Of a stretch of DNA of 64,000 nucleotides, positions 44,630 through 57,364 are shown one piece after another; position 1 is the first letter of the stretch, and each line of letters begins with the position of its first letter. The notes beneath the pieces were generated by a model that was not told the origin of the DNA, did not search any database, and was given only the letters and a program-made list of their open reading frames with translations. A program made the position numbers and the translations under genes. The DNA comes from Tanytarsus gracilentus. Lineage: Eukaryota > Arthropoda > Insecta > Diptera > Chironomidae. The stretch spans positions 1,674,001-1,738,000 of the forward strand of contig JAXRKN010000039.1 of assembly GCA_038502055.1 (NCBI GenBank), written 5' to 3'.

Positions 44630-47600
44630 TTAATCAATCATCAATTCAAAGTGAACGGATCCTATTCTGTCGGCTCTGTCGTGCCTTATATTTTTGGCCC
44701 ATGCTTTGCACTCAACATTGATGATTATTCCACCTTAAAAGATTTAATTAATTGATTTATAAATTTAAAAGTATTATGTCACACTTACGAACTGGTCTCT
44801 CAAAATGAACAGCGACCAATGGACTCAAATAACCCTCTGAGTTCTCATACGGGAAGTAGTAGCCGGGGAAGCCACGACGTGGATAATACTTAACTGGCCC
44901 AATGTTCTCTAAATCGGCTGGATTTTCACCCTCGCACGAGACCCAAATTGTGTTCATCTAAAAAAATTTAATATAAAGTTCGTTAAAATTTTTAAATTTC
45001 CAATATTACCGTGTGTGGCTCAGAAGTTTGTGTGCTCGTGATGTGATTCTTCAACTCATCGGGCATATTTCCTGGCAAATGAGTCGAGTCATTGAAATAA
45101 CTTGGAATCCATCCGAAGATCTTGTTGAGCTTCAAGAAAATGCATGGCGCACTTCGGTGGTAGTTGTAATGGTTTTCTTGAACACATGGTGCCCATGCCT
45201 TGATGTCGACATCGCAAACTTGACCACGTGGTGGCTCTTGACCATAATCGCAGTTGTAAATATTTTGACCGCGACCCGAAATTGAGCCAGGTGTCTTGTA
45301 CGCTTTTTTTGGTGAGAGATAAAAATGACATTTAAAAATTTCTAAAAATATATTTTTGTGTTGCATTAAAATGCCATTAGACGTCAGACTGTGCACACTG
45401 CACACACAGAGTCATAAAAATTAAATTTAGAAATGGCACACAATTGGCAAAGAGAGTTAAGAAAACGTCAAACAAAACTCACGATGTAAGAACTCGTCCA
45501 AGGCATTTGTCCACACTTCATAATTCTCCTTATTTGTTCCGCGATACCAGATCAATGTACTCTCAACGTTCGCTTCTGGTGGCAATGGACGGAATCCCAG
45601 GCCTACAACATAGAATTATTTATAATTAAGAGTCACATTGAATGTCTCTGCCTTATACCTGGGTTCGTTCCAATTAACGACTCATGAAGTCTCCATTTTG
45701 GAATACGTGGATCGAGGGTTTGCATGAAGACCCACATGCAGACGGCACATAAGCATGCTAAGACGCCGTAGAAAACTGTGTAAAATATGCCGATTTTTGC
45801 TGCGAAAAGAAGAAAAAGTTAATTATTACTCAAGAGTGTTTAAGTAGCTTTTAAAAATTCACCTGAGCGTGCAATTCTTAAAATATTATTTACGTTTCGC
45901 GCACAATTTCCAATAAAATATGGAGTCAATGCAAATAAATCAAGGGTAACCGGTGGCTTGAATTAATTGTTAAAGCAGAAGGTTAAATTTCATAATTTTG
46001 CAGTGAAATATATTAGAAAAAAAAAATTCAACTGAATATTTTGAAATTTAATTTTTTTACTTTCTATTCCTTGATGATTTAACGCTGTTTGAGGCAATCA
46101 CGTTGTCATGGAAATTCCACGAAAAAATTGCTGACTTTTTTGACCAATTTAAGGACCATCTTAATTACGTCAGTGTGCACTTAATCAAATCATCTCATTA
46201 TGATGCATCGAGTGACCTCACAAATACGCGCAAATTTTTCTCTTCTCAATGCTCATTCATTCATTCATTACACAGCTTAAAAAAGCTATTTATGTTTAAG
46301 TTTTTATTTGCAGTTTCACATTGCAGCAATTATTTATCAATAGTCAATTTAGAACTGAGATTACACAAATATATTTTGCAAACATACTCGACGCTCAATG
46401 ATACACTGCCTTTTTATCATGTGCATATGTCTCTTTTTCAATGCAAGCCAGTTTCTTCCACTCGTTTGCTCGATTATTTAGCTTTTTTATAAAATTAGAT
46501 TTTAAGGGAAGAAAAAAGACACTTTCATGAAGCCAAATAGAAGAATGTCGAGGTGCAAAAAATCGTGTGATCATGATTTTAAATTATTTTTGGATTAGAG
46601 CGCGACATTTTTATGAAAGAAAAAAAATTAAATTACATAAATTGACCCTAATCAAAATGCTATAATATTTTTTTGACTGCGACGAGTCGATGACTCATTT
46701 GTGTATAGTTCTCAATATAATTTTTTTCTGCGAACTTAAGCGTTTCTTATTTCTTATTTCTGTGGAGGGGTTTTGTTTATGAAATTCAGTCCTTAACTGG
46801 TTCTGGAAATTTTTTAAATACTTTCGTGACATTGCTGAGTGCTTTCTAACAGTAATGAAATTTTAATCACTCAACAATTTTTATTTTATTTCATGATTTT
46901 TCAAATAAATTGTATTTTTATAATTTATTTTCAATTTTAAAAATTTTTAAACGGTGAATTTTAAATAATTGGAAATTTCACTTAAAAGTTCAAAATTTCC
47001 ATCACAATCTATTCGTTTCTCAAAACTAAACAGCATGCCGATCTCATTTTCTATTATCAAGCACCATAACCCTCTTGAAAATCTATTGATAACAATTGAA
47101 AGACCCGCCCTTGTGCTCTTGCTTGCTAATTAAAATTTCCACACAATATTTTTGTTCTCTGCCGTCGCTCCAAAAAGTGAGAGAGAGAGAAACTTTAAGT
47201 TGTGTGTGCGACCCAAGAGAAAAGTCAATGGACATGATATAGATGAGATGCGAATGAGAGAGATAGAGAGAGAGGAGTCGAAGCCGCAACAAGAAAATAT
47301 GGAGAAGTAAACAACGCACCACACCTGTATTATGATACTCCCTTTCTTGTGTGAGTGTTAAAATGCGCTACTTGTTCAATATCACAGTACTAGGCTGATA
47401 AAGAGGCTAATTGCTTACCCCACGACACACCAGTCCTCCCCATAACGGTTCCCTTTTCCTTGTTGTAGAGGAACTTTCTTAATGGAATCGGATCGGGTCG
47501 CCTTCGCACATAGAATGGCTCTTCCATTTCCATCGAATTCGTTATTCCTTTCGACATTTTTCACTTTTCTCTTTTTTTTAAGTTTAAATCTTATCAATTA

Positions 47601-49053
47601 TGTACACTTAACTATGTAGATGATACTTTGACACAGAATAGCGATATAGAAAAAAATATTTAACAACGTGGAGGCCGTTTAAGAACTTCTTTTATTTTTA
47701 ATGGACGGATTCGAGATAGCGAAATTTAAATTTTTTAAACGCTATGAGAAATTCATTGTTCCTTCCGACTTTATCGATAATCGCAAACTGGTTTGCTGCC
47801 TCTCAAATCGCGAACTAATTTTCACTCTAGATTTTTTTAAATAAAAACTTTTAATTTTGAGTTCTTGCGAAGCACAAGAGAGCGACTGAGTAGTCTGAAG
47901 ACGACTGAGAATGTATTTTAGTTAATGTATTAAAATTGTTGGGAGTAGCGATCATACCAACACACAGAGAAAACGCGCAAGCATGAGCCGTTGGGTGTTA
48001 CCCGATTCGATTTTTATTTTCGACATCATTATTGCGTGTTTTTTTGAAGTATTTTTTTCTATTTGAGGTTCATCGAACCACAACAATATCCTTGCTACTA
48101 TCCTTTTGTTACTTTTAGGTGTGTTCGTGCGTTAAAACAGGTTTCATAAAGGTGTGCAACATAATCGACGTTAAAAAGCTTTATGAATGATTCTTATAAG
48201 CTTTGAAGCATTAATCTAGTAATTCAGTTTTTTTAAACTTTATTTAAATTGAGCTTTTAGGATTAAATTTTTTTATCAAATTGAATTTCTCTAATTTAAA
48301 AATGTTGACTTTCTATTAAAGAATGATTTTAATTTATTTTTAAGTAAAATTCTAGATTTTTTGTTTTTTAGATCTTTACATCATTATAAATTATGTTGCT
48401 GATAATGTGCGCAAAAAAAGCCTTAATAATTTGCAATGATAAAAGAAAAATTTGCACAATCTCATAAAAAAGGTTGATCATGAAAAGTAATAAAACCTGA
48501 GAGAGAAAATTATGAATGAATGTGAATGCCGAAAAGAGCGCGAGCTACGATGATTTAAATAGGAGGAAGAGCTAATTTAAAAGTGGAGAAAATCATTCCA
48601 CTTAATTTAAGATTACTTAATTCCAGTCATATTCACTTTTTATTATAAAGCACTAGATTTTCTTATGCGGTTATGGCCTCGAAGTTTTAATAAGACTGTC
48701 AGACGCGATTAATAGCTCAGGACATCCGTTTGTGAAATAATAAATTAGAGATTTAATTAGAACTTACCCCATGATGCACATGTTCTTCCAAAATACTCAC
48801 TAAAAATTAGATAATTTACGTTATTGAAATTTTTTAACTTTTAACAAAATTATTTTTAAAAAATATAAAATTTTGAACTTTTAAATTTTTAATTAATGAA
48901 TTTCAAGTTAAAGTTTCAAAATTTAAAATAAAAATTAACTAACTTTGTCTCTGTATTATACAAAAACTTCCTAATCGCTTGTCCTTTCGTGAGTTTTTTG
49001 GGTTTTCGAAAAAACTGATATTGAATATCATTGACATCTTGATGATGATACAT
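44630..49053 (-). CDS. nrv: Na+/K+-ATPase beta subunit (nervana-type) with two alternative N termini
   Basis: Glycosylated type II subunit needed for assembly and trafficking of the sodium pump. Common exons on the minus strand: 45799-45659, 45602-45483, 45302-45010, 44957-44789 and 44733-44630. Isoform 1 starts at 47557-47419 (MSKGITNSMEMEEPFYVRRR... ending GRTGVSWG; 321 aa in all). Isoform 2 starts at 49053-48944 plus a 32-nt exon 48799-48768 (MYHHQDVND... EYFGRTCASWG; 322 aa). Both join the same phase. Features: cytosolic N terminus with RKFLYN, a single transmembrane segment in KIGIFYTVFYGVLACLCAVC, the LDPRIPKWR segment, a Cys-rich ectodomain with NYNCDYG-like and APCIFLKLNKIFGW blocks, CEGENPAD, YYPRRGFPGYYFPY, and the C-terminal FERPVRGIIINVECKAWAKN ending VHFELMID. 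The start of isoform 2 could extend upstream, since the frame stays open to 49149. Confidence 0.93.
45800..47418 (-). other. Intron 1 of the Na+/K+-ATPase beta gene
   Basis: 1.6-kb AT-rich intron between the isoform-1 first exon and the transmembrane exon. No additional exon is supported. GA-rich tracts at about 47177-47275 lie close to the isoform-1 exon. Confidence 0.5.
47558..48767 (-). other. Interval between the two alternative first exons of the beta-subunit gene
   Basis: 1.2 kb holding the isoform-1 promoter and 5' UTR, and part of the isoform-2 intron. AT-rich with no coding feature that I can support. Confidence 0.5.
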
Positions 49054-49517
49054 AATGGAGAGAAATTGCTTGAGATTAGAGACTATCACACAATTACACT
49101 TAATTTTCTTTTTAAGAATCTCTAGAAAAGAGAGGAGAGTCGCGACCAACTAAAGCCACGTTCACGATGCGACTGATGAGATATTCCTTGATATAATTCA
49201 AAAGTAAAGCATATCATCGCGTCAAGTAATAAATTTTTTATCACGAGTACAAACACATAATTCACATACACACCGATTGAGATGAACCACAGTGACGATG
49301 ACGAGAATATTTTATGCAAAAGTTTTGTCCAATGAAATGGAATATTTTATAATATCAGATTACTCAATGTGTAATTCGTTGCATTTTATTTTATTGTCAT
49401 CCGCATGAGCTGCAATAAAAATATTGAAGAACATTTTTCTAGCGGAGCATGATGATGCTCGATTACATAGCTCTAAATCTCTCTTTCTAGTTGTGCGAAA
49501 ATTAATAAAGCGTTGAA
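49054..49517. other. Spacer between Na+/K+-ATPase beta (5' end) and ZAD zinc-finger gene 1 (3' end)
   Basis: About 0.46 kb with the isoform-2 promoter/5' UTR and the 3' end of the zinc-finger gene; both genes are on the minus strand. Nothing else is visible. Confidence 0.45.
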
Positions 49518-50540
49518 TTATGAGCATCGCTTTGAATGACTTTGTAGTTGACTTCTTTTAACGAAACCTTTATTACAATGGAAGCATCTGAAAAAAAGAA
49601 AGTAGTTAGAATTTTCGGAATAAGATTTTAATGGCAATTCTGGATTTACTTATGAGGTCTTTCGAGCGTATGCTGAGCCATTATATGCCTTCGCAAATCA
49701 GTCTTATGAATAAATGTCTTCGAACATCCTTCAAAATCACACTCGTATGGACGGCTTCCTTGGTGAATTCTTAAGTGAACCTAAATATAAAAAATACTTA
49801 AAAAGTGAGAAGTTATTTAAGCACGTGATTACCTTCAGTCTACTTTTTAATGCAAATGATTTCGTGCATAGTTTGCATTTGAAGGAGTCAAGATTTTCTC
49901 CAGTGTGAGTCTTTAAATGTATTTCATATGTGTTTCGCTTATTGTAAGCTTTTCCACAATGACATTGAAATTTTCTTATTTTTTTATGACGATTTTCGAT
50001 ATGCGAGTAAAGATAGGATTTCATTTTGAAGGCTTCACCGCAAAGATCACACATGTAATTTTCATGATCGCTGTGAGTTTTTAAATGTAATTGCATGTTG
50101 CGTTTAGATATTAGTTTAGCACATACATAGCAAGGCTCACGAGAATTATTCTTTTGTCTTTTATTTTTTAACGCTTCATTTTGAGCATCCACCATGAATT
50201 CATCAAGATATTCCTCTCCATAATCTTCTTCCTCCACAAACTCTTCAATTTGCTCAACAATTTCGGAATTTTCCTCAACGATAGCAAACTCGACAGAATT
50301 AATTTCTTGCAGAAATCTATCAGATTTAATTATCATTTCTCTAAGCGTGTATGCAGAATTTAAATTATCAATGCATTCTAAACAAATTTTCTTAGGCATA
50401 AGTTCATCAGCGATTATAAAAATTCCGGATATAAGAAATATTTTTTCAGCAGTGTCCATCGGTTCATGAGATATTGAGGATAAATTCTCTTCGCTGAAAA
50501 TTTTCAAGCACACTCTGCATATCACTTCTAGGTCCTCCAT
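49518..50540 (-). CDS. ZAD-C2H2 zinc-finger protein 1
   Basis: Arthropod-type nuclear DNA-binding protein. Exons 50540-49833, 49780-49650 and 49587-49518 join in phase to give 302 aa. An N-terminal ZAD dimerisation domain is shown by two Cys pairs (ICRVCLKIF and KKICLECIDNL), followed by an acidic linker (EEFVEEEDYGEEYLDEF). Then come six fingers: CYVCAKL, YMCDLCGEAF, a shortened CHCGKAY finger, FKCKLCTKSF, YECDFEGCSKTF and, in the last tiny exon, KCFHCNKGFVKRSQLQSH, which ends C2HC-style (HSKRC). The 70-nt last exon is easily missed because the exon-2 frame meets a stop if the donor is not used; the splice restores a complete finger with an ERPHKC linker. Divergent from the second ZAD gene. 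Target unknown. Confidence 0.85.
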
Positions 50541-51784
50541 TTAAATTTATTTAATTCAACTTTTGGTTTGTTTACAAACAAGTTTTAATTAAAGGTGAGC
50601 TTTCGATTTGAGGTTAAAGTGTGTAAGAAAAATTTAAAATTGATGATGATCATCAATGATAATAATTCAAAATTTTTAATCACAACGCAGAATTCTCTAT
50701 TTTCATGTGGAAATTTAGAAAAGAATTGTGAATTATTAATAAAAATATTTTCTGTTGATTTTTTTATCGAAAATTAATTTTCCAACGTTAGCTCCTGATA
50801 TAAGCAGAGTATTTTTGGATTCGGCATAAATTATTAAAAGTAGCCATTTTTAATTTTAAATCCACTAGGAAATTTTAAAAATTAAGTTCCACAGTGGGAA
50901 ATTAAATGAAAAAAAAAAATTTATTTAATTAATTTTTTTATTTTTTTTTTATTTTTATTTATGTTTTATTTTTTTATAATCAGTTTCAATTAAAAAGCCT
51001 CATTAATTTGTTGGGGCCAAGTTCCATTTTTCAAGGTTTTTTAAATCTTATTTATTTAATTTCTACAAATCATAGAAATAAGGTTCACTTTATTTTTCAA
51101 ATATAAGAAATAGGAAAATTGAAACCAAATAGTTGGGTCTTGATTTAAGTATCAGTCTATAAATTCCATATGCGTTTATTCCGATACTAAGTGGGAGGAT
51201 TTAATCGAGTTAGGGAATTTAAAGGATTTGATGAAGAGTGAATTTTATTTAAAAATTCTGTTATAAATAAGAAAATAAAATTTAATTTGGTAGTTGCATT
51301 GAAAATTATATTTGCTTTTGGGGTCTTGTTTTTGAGGGGTTGCACTTAAGGAGTTTTGTGATTGTTATAGAACAACACACAGCTCAATTTTATATACCTT
51401 TTCATAGGCAAAATAGGAAATTGATTTTGAGAGATTTGGCCGTTTTGACCCATTATTTTTCTCACTGTGAGTTCAAGTTTTTAACGAAAGGAAATAAATA
51501 ACGGTCGAAATAATTTCAAAGCAAAATTCGTCGAAATTCTAAATCAAAGGGGTTGATCAAAGCCGCCAAATTCAATTTAAACTTTTAAGCAATTACTTAA
51601 CTTAAATGTATTTAAGCATATAACGTGTAATTGTTTTCGAAAGTATTTCGTTTACATGAATATTTTAATTAAAATTGTTGAAACGTCACACATTTGCCAC
51701 CCCCTTGATTATCGTCGGCAGAAGACAAGGCAAGCGAAGTCAAGGGAATAGTAATTTAAATTTTAGAAAAAATCCCCGAAAATC
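50541..51784. other. Head-to-head spacer between two ZAD zinc-finger genes
   Basis: 1.24 kb of very AT-rich sequence, including a nearly pure A/T tract at about 50908-50985. It must contain both promoters; no coding or RNA feature is supported. Confidence 0.5.
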
Positions 51785-53959
51785 ATGGAAAACCTTTGTC
51801 GCTTGTGTTTAAAACTATCCAGTAAACTTGAGAGTTTATTTTCAACTCATAATGGACAAGGAATTTCGGATCTAGTGACTTCCATTTGTCTTATTAAAAT
51901 TTCCGAAAATGACAAAAAACCGAAGGTAATAATTTCTTATTTGTAAATTTTCACTCGAAAACTTTTCAATAAATTTTCTCCTCGCCTAACTCAGGGTATT
52001 TGTAAGTCGTGCTTAGAGATCGTTCAAAATGCTTACGATTTGCGTGCTCTTGCAATGTTCAATGATGAAAATTTTAATTTTGTTGTGGAAGAGACCGACA
52101 CCTTGAATATTGGCTGTCCAATTAAGCAGGAACCAAGAGAGATTGCGAGCGACGACGATGATTTTTTTAATCACGACGATAGTCCCAATGTACTAGCAGA
52201 ATGTCAACTCAAGACCGAAACAACTTCAGAGGAAGAGGAAATGGACGATTCTGATCAATCTGATGATAGCGATGATAATACAAGTTGCTCGAGTGAGAGT
52301 GTCAAGTATAGGAGAAGACGAAGAAAACGATCGTCGTCAAAGTTTAAGCAAAAAGTAGACTACAATAAGCGTGTAAGAAGCTGCAATTGGTGTGATGAGA
52401 GATTCCAGGGCTATCATAAGCTTCGCAAGCACGAATCTATTTATCATCCGGAAGAGTTTCGTCAATACAAGGAAGCGAGAAATAGCAACTCAGCATCTCG
52501 ACACATGGGCTGTTCATTCTGCCATCTTCAGTTCAGCGCCACAAAAGATATGAATTTGCACATCAAGACTTTCCATGGCTTTGATACGGAGCTAATTCGC
52601 TACTATTGTGCTCACTGCATCTTCTCGAGCAATCAAAAATCTCAACTCGAATCGCACGTCAAAACTTTGCACTTTGGATTGCCGGCAAAGGGCATAAAGT
52701 GCGACATTTGCGGCATTGGCTTCGTCAATAAGCAAAACTTGAACAAACATCTCGCCAACAAGCACAAATTACGCGATCCAAACTTGATTTATTGTGATCG
52801 CTGCACATTCACCAGTAAAATTAAGGGTAAAGTTACTCAGCACATGCAGCGTGTTCATTTAAAGGCCTGCAAGGACTTCCTTTGCATGGAATGTGATGTC
52901 GTTTGTATGAACAAAAAGGAACGCGATCTTCACCACTACGCGCATTGCGATATTGTCGAGAAAATTGATCAATCATTGGAAAAGTTGACTTGCACAATTT
53001 GCCGAGAGCAATTTGGTGAACGCGCTGATATGCTGCATCACTTGGAGTCTCATCGAAATGACGTCGAATTCACAACGACTCCTTGCGTACTATGCTATAA
53101 GCCAGTCAGTGGCTACGAGGAGCTTCTTCGTCATACAAAAGAATTTCATTCGACTAAGAATTGTTATCGTTGTCGCGAATGCAATCGCTCGTATCCCTAC
53201 GGCATGAAATTTTTGTCGCACATTCTCAATCACAAAACAGCTGGAACTCATCTCTGTCCCGAGTGCGGTCAGAGCTTTAGAACAGTTTGCTTGCTTAACA
53301 AACATATTCGCGTTGATCATCGACAAGTATTAAAGTGTCCCTATTGTCCCGATAAGGTCTACAAGTCTCTAGTCGCCTATCGATTCCATGTTGAGAGCCA
53401 CACCAACACTTGCAAATATAAATGTGAGTTTATTTTTTTTTGTGTAACTATTTATAAATTGATAATTTTATTTGAAAATTTAGGCGACTTGTGTCCGAAG
53501 AGTTTCAGCGTCTATAATCGCTTTAAGCATCACTATGCTTTCCATCTTAATCGTACTATTAACCAGTGTCACATTTGTCAAAAATGCTTCGAGAAACCGG
53601 AAACTTTAAAGACCCATTTGAAACGTCACGATGGAACACTGCCTCGCAATTTTCCCTGTGGCTTCTGCGAGAAGAGATTTGCATCGCGTTGGGCTCAAGA
53701 GAATCATGAACGTAGCCACACAAAAGAGAAGCCATATCATTGCAAATTCTGTTCATCTCAGTACTCGCAAAAGGGAGATCTTGTTAAGCATTTGGCGAAG
53801 GTACATGTCGGCGAAAACGTCTATGAATGCGACCAATGTCCTGAAAGTTTCCGTCTCATCAAGGATCTCAAATTTCATACAATGACAGCTCACGCATTGC
53901 CGTCTGGTGATCAGCCGCCGAAACCTGAGCCACTTTTCCATCTCCATCCCGGTATTTAA
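51785..53959 (+). CDS. ZAD-C2H2 zinc-finger protein 2 (about 16 fingers)
   Basis: Exons 51785-51925, 51995-53423 and 53484-53959 give 681 aa. The ZAD domain is split across exons 1 and 2 (MENLCRLCLKLSS and GICKSCLEIVQNAYDLR). An acidic Ser/Asp-rich linker and a basic patch (RRRRRKRSSSKFKQK) follow, then about sixteen C2H2-type fingers starting with CNWCDERF and ending with YECDQCPESF, several joined by non-TGEKP linkers. One finger (FLCMECDVVC ... HYAHC) is C2HC. The second intron is 60 nt, a multiple of three, and contains no stop in frame; splicing is favoured because it restores YKCDLCPKSF. Nuclear transcription or chromatin regulator by family; target unknown. Confidence 0.9.
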
Positions 53960-54429
53960 AAATTTTAATTTAATTAATGATGTACTTAACGAATCGCATC
54001 ACATCTCCATTTTTTTAATATTAATTCAATAGTTTTTATTTCATATATATAATTCTCTAGACTCTTATCCTCCAATTGAAAATTAATTATGAAAGATATT
54101 TCTGAAAATTATATAATGATAGACACAGCGTAGCGAGTACACAGTGAATCAAAATTAAAGAAGTTATAATAAACTACATAGTAATATAAGACAGAGAAAA
54201 ATTATTGTAAATGAATTTTTAGATGTTAGTTCTTTAAAAAAAATGTATGTCTAACTGAAATTGATTCTCCTTCTAACTCTTTAAATAATAATAAAATTAT
54301 TATCAAGCAATTATTTTTTGACTAAGACTTTTTCATTTTCACTGAACAGAAGTTAAAAATCACATAAATTTCGTTCGCTACACACAATAACTAAAATTTT
54401 TCTCTCAAACGCATTTCTAAGAAGTGAAT
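53960..54429. other. Convergent 3' spacer between ZAD gene 2 and Marf
   Basis: 0.47 kb AT-rich interval holding the 3' UTRs of the two convergent genes. No other feature is visible. Confidence 0.5.
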
Positions 54430-57364
54430 TTAATTCGATTTGATGTAATTATTTTCGAAAGTGTCCAACTTATTTGTGATGAATGTGGCTTTGTTTCTCA
54501 GCAATTTGATTTGCTTCTGATTTGCCTCGAGAACATTGAGCGATGCTTCGATCTCTTGAAGTTCAGTATTCATATCGCTCTGAGCGTTATCAACGACACG
54601 ACACAATCGAGCGAAGGTGCTTGATAGCTCTCTAAAAAAAAGATTTAAATAATGTTACAATTGTTTTGAGATAATTTTTAACAATCACTTACTGTTGAAC
54701 TTGATGACTGCAGTTTGCAGAGGTGAGGTCCACAATCAATTTTAACTTTCTCGTTGCATGTCTTACATACTGCTCTTTGAATTTCCTTTCTTTGGCCTTG
54801 TTAGTCCACGATAAGCGCTCATAAGCGTAGACAGATAAGTAGATGCCACCGACACCAACCAAAACTCGCCAGCCAATCGTTTTGAACAACTAGAAATATA
54901 TCAATTAGACTAAAATATAGTTTTTAAAATGAATTCCTTACAATTCCAGCAATAACAAGTCCCCCAACAGTGCCTTGTGATCCAATCGATGCTGCTGCTA
55001 TGCGTGAAATCAACGAGATTTGATCCTCGGTCGAAAAATCTCCATTGAAATGTGGCAAAAGCGTCATTGGAGAGTTCATATCAGCCGAAGGTGTAATGGG
55101 CTGATTAACATTCAAATTTCCATTGTTGCGATACTTGATGGATTTTGTGCTCTTAACAGCAGCACGTCTCGCATTAAATCTTTGTATGAGTGCAGTTATA
55201 CCCCAACTAAAACGAAACTCTAATTCCTCCTGAAAATCACTGCACAAATTCTGACAATTTAGAGTGTAGAGCATTTCAAATGGTTGATTTCTAGCCGTTA
55301 TAATGTGACTCGTTTGTTCTTTGAATTTTTCTTTCGGTACAAGAGCAGTCATGCGATCAGTCATTTCTCGTTGTGCCGTCTCAATATTCATCGCGAGAGC
55401 AGTCGATAAACGTGCTCTTAAATTGGACCCCAGACCATTTTCAACATAGCCATTCATTTCTTTTTTATAAACATTCAAAACGAGCTGATCCGTGTGGAAA
55501 GGAAGATTGAATTCATCGACAAGAACATTCAAACGCCAGATCTCTTCGTTAAGAGCTTTCGATACTTTTTGTTCTACCTCTTCGACCATATTGTGAATTT
55601 TCATTTTCATTTCACGCGTGACAACCATCAATTGTGTCTCGGTTGTGCTTATACGATCGGTAAGGAATTTCTTTTGCTCGAGTTTTTGATTTCTTAAATC
55701 AGCAATTCTATCGAAAATGCTGTCTAACATTAAGCGCATATCATTAGAAATGGTCCTTCCTCTCGAGCTATGCTGTTCGAATTTCGTTTTGACAGCACTC
55801 TTGCTAATGCACTCCTCGAATTTCCTCTCAAAGTCTTGGAACTCAAAATAGCGACTTTGGAAGCCTTCGGCTAAGGCACCGTTGTTGGCTGGCTGGCCAT
55901 TTGCCTCATGCTGTCTTCCTTGAAGCGTTTCACGAGCCGAAACGAAAAAAACTCGCTCTTCAGCTTCTTTAACAGTACTAACTTTTAACTCTTTAACGAG
56001 AAAATCAATGCAGCGTTCCTGATGCTGAGCTTTCACCTAAAAAATGTTAGCAAAAGTATTAATTAAATGAAATCGAAATTAATTCATGCAAAAGAGTGCA
56101 AAATAATTTTAAGGTGTGGCGCCAAATACAATTTAACATTCAAAGCCATTCACAGCCACAAGCAAAAAGCACTTTTACCTTCTCTAATGCATCCTTCTTC
56201 CATACAAATTCAAAGAACGAATGATAAAGAAGTATAGTGCGTTAATTTGTTTCATTGAAATATTAAATTGATGTATGAGTATGATGAATAAATATTTAAT
56301 TAGTGCCTTACCGATTCCTGAAATTCAGGCTCCGAAGCTGACGCATCCCAACGATTGTTGAGGATAAAAATGTTTGGCTTTGAAATTTTCGTCGAGACCG
56401 TGTGGAAAAATGCCTTCTCCTAAAAATAAACACAATTATAAATGTATCAAACAAGTTGGTACGAAAATCTTACGGCTAGAGTCATCGTCGATTCGGCATT
56501 TAGCACCAAAACAAAAACATCGGCATTCAAGCAGTGATTATCAATCCAATCGTCAAGATTTTGCGACACATCTACGCCGGGTGAATCGACAAAAACGACG
56601 TCATCTCTTAATAAACTACAACGTTCGCGAGGCCAGAAAATGCGCACTAAAGAACTTTCGCAAAGTTTTTCTTGACACAATGCATTTGCGAGTTGCTTGA
56701 TGGACTATAAAAAAAATATTAGAGCTATAAAATTTACGCTTCAAATTCTGTTATTTACTGTAACATTAAGTTTTTCTTGGGAACCTTCTCGCATCAAGTA
56801 GGCATCCTGTCCATCCACTCCCTCAACTTGACAAAAACAGTTGGTTGTGTGTCCAATGCCACTGTAAAAAATTGCTATTAAACTTGCTTACAAATTTATG
56901 ATAAATTATCTTTTATTTACCTCGGTAAAATCTTTTCTCGCAACATGGCATTGATAACAGAACTTTTGCCATTTGATGTGCGTCCAAAAAATGCAACTTT
57001 CATATGATCACGAGCCAGCACTTCTCGAATGTTATTAATCTTGAAGACAAAGCCTTTGAAAGCTTCCGTTTCTGCCTTATCAACAATGTCTGCTTGACTC
57101 TCGTTAGCCAGCCCTTTAATAAAAATTATTACTAGTATAAAAGCTTAAGAGAGTGGTTTAATGATTACCTTCAATAAAATTAGTAGTTTCGACAACATAA
57201 TCGCTGATATCACCAAATATATCGTTGATGTTCTTCTTTGCCTTCACAAAAATCTGTAGCGGTGAGTTCACATTAAGAATTTGTCGATTGTTCGGATCCA
57301 CGAGCGATGAATCATATCCATTGCCAGAAATCATCGATACACCGCGATTTAAATACGCAGCCAT
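54430..57364 (-). CDS. Marf: Mitofusin (Marf), outer-membrane mitochondrial fusion GTPase
   Basis: Dynamin-like GTPase that tethers and fuses mitochondrial outer membranes. Eight minus-strand coding exons (57364-57169, 57113-56921, 56861-56759, 56704-56474, 56419-56312, 56036-54942, 54889-54693 and 54631-54430) join in phase to give 774 aa. GTPase motifs are visible: G1 GRTSNGKSSVINAML, the switch region SGIGHTTNCFCQVEG, G3 VDSPGVDV, G4 NNRWDASASEPE. Then come VFFVSARETL, ALAEGFQSRYFEFQDFERKF with ECISKSAVKTKFEQH, coiled coil HR1, two hydrophobic segments near GTVGGLVIAGI and GWRVLVGVGGIYLSV, SWTNKAKERKFKEQYV, and the C-terminal coiled coil HR2. The start ATG at 57364 follows the family N terminus (PLQIFVKAKKNINDIF soon after). 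A possible 5' UTR exon with a short upstream ORF (MSKEESPKK) lies near 57620-57650. Confidence 0.95.

Noticed and set aside
56179..56230. Possible extra Marf exon (reads WKKDALEK before a GTAAAA donor)
   Set aside because: Exon 56419-56312 joins 56036-54942 directly in phase 0 and matches the mitofusin family without an insertion.
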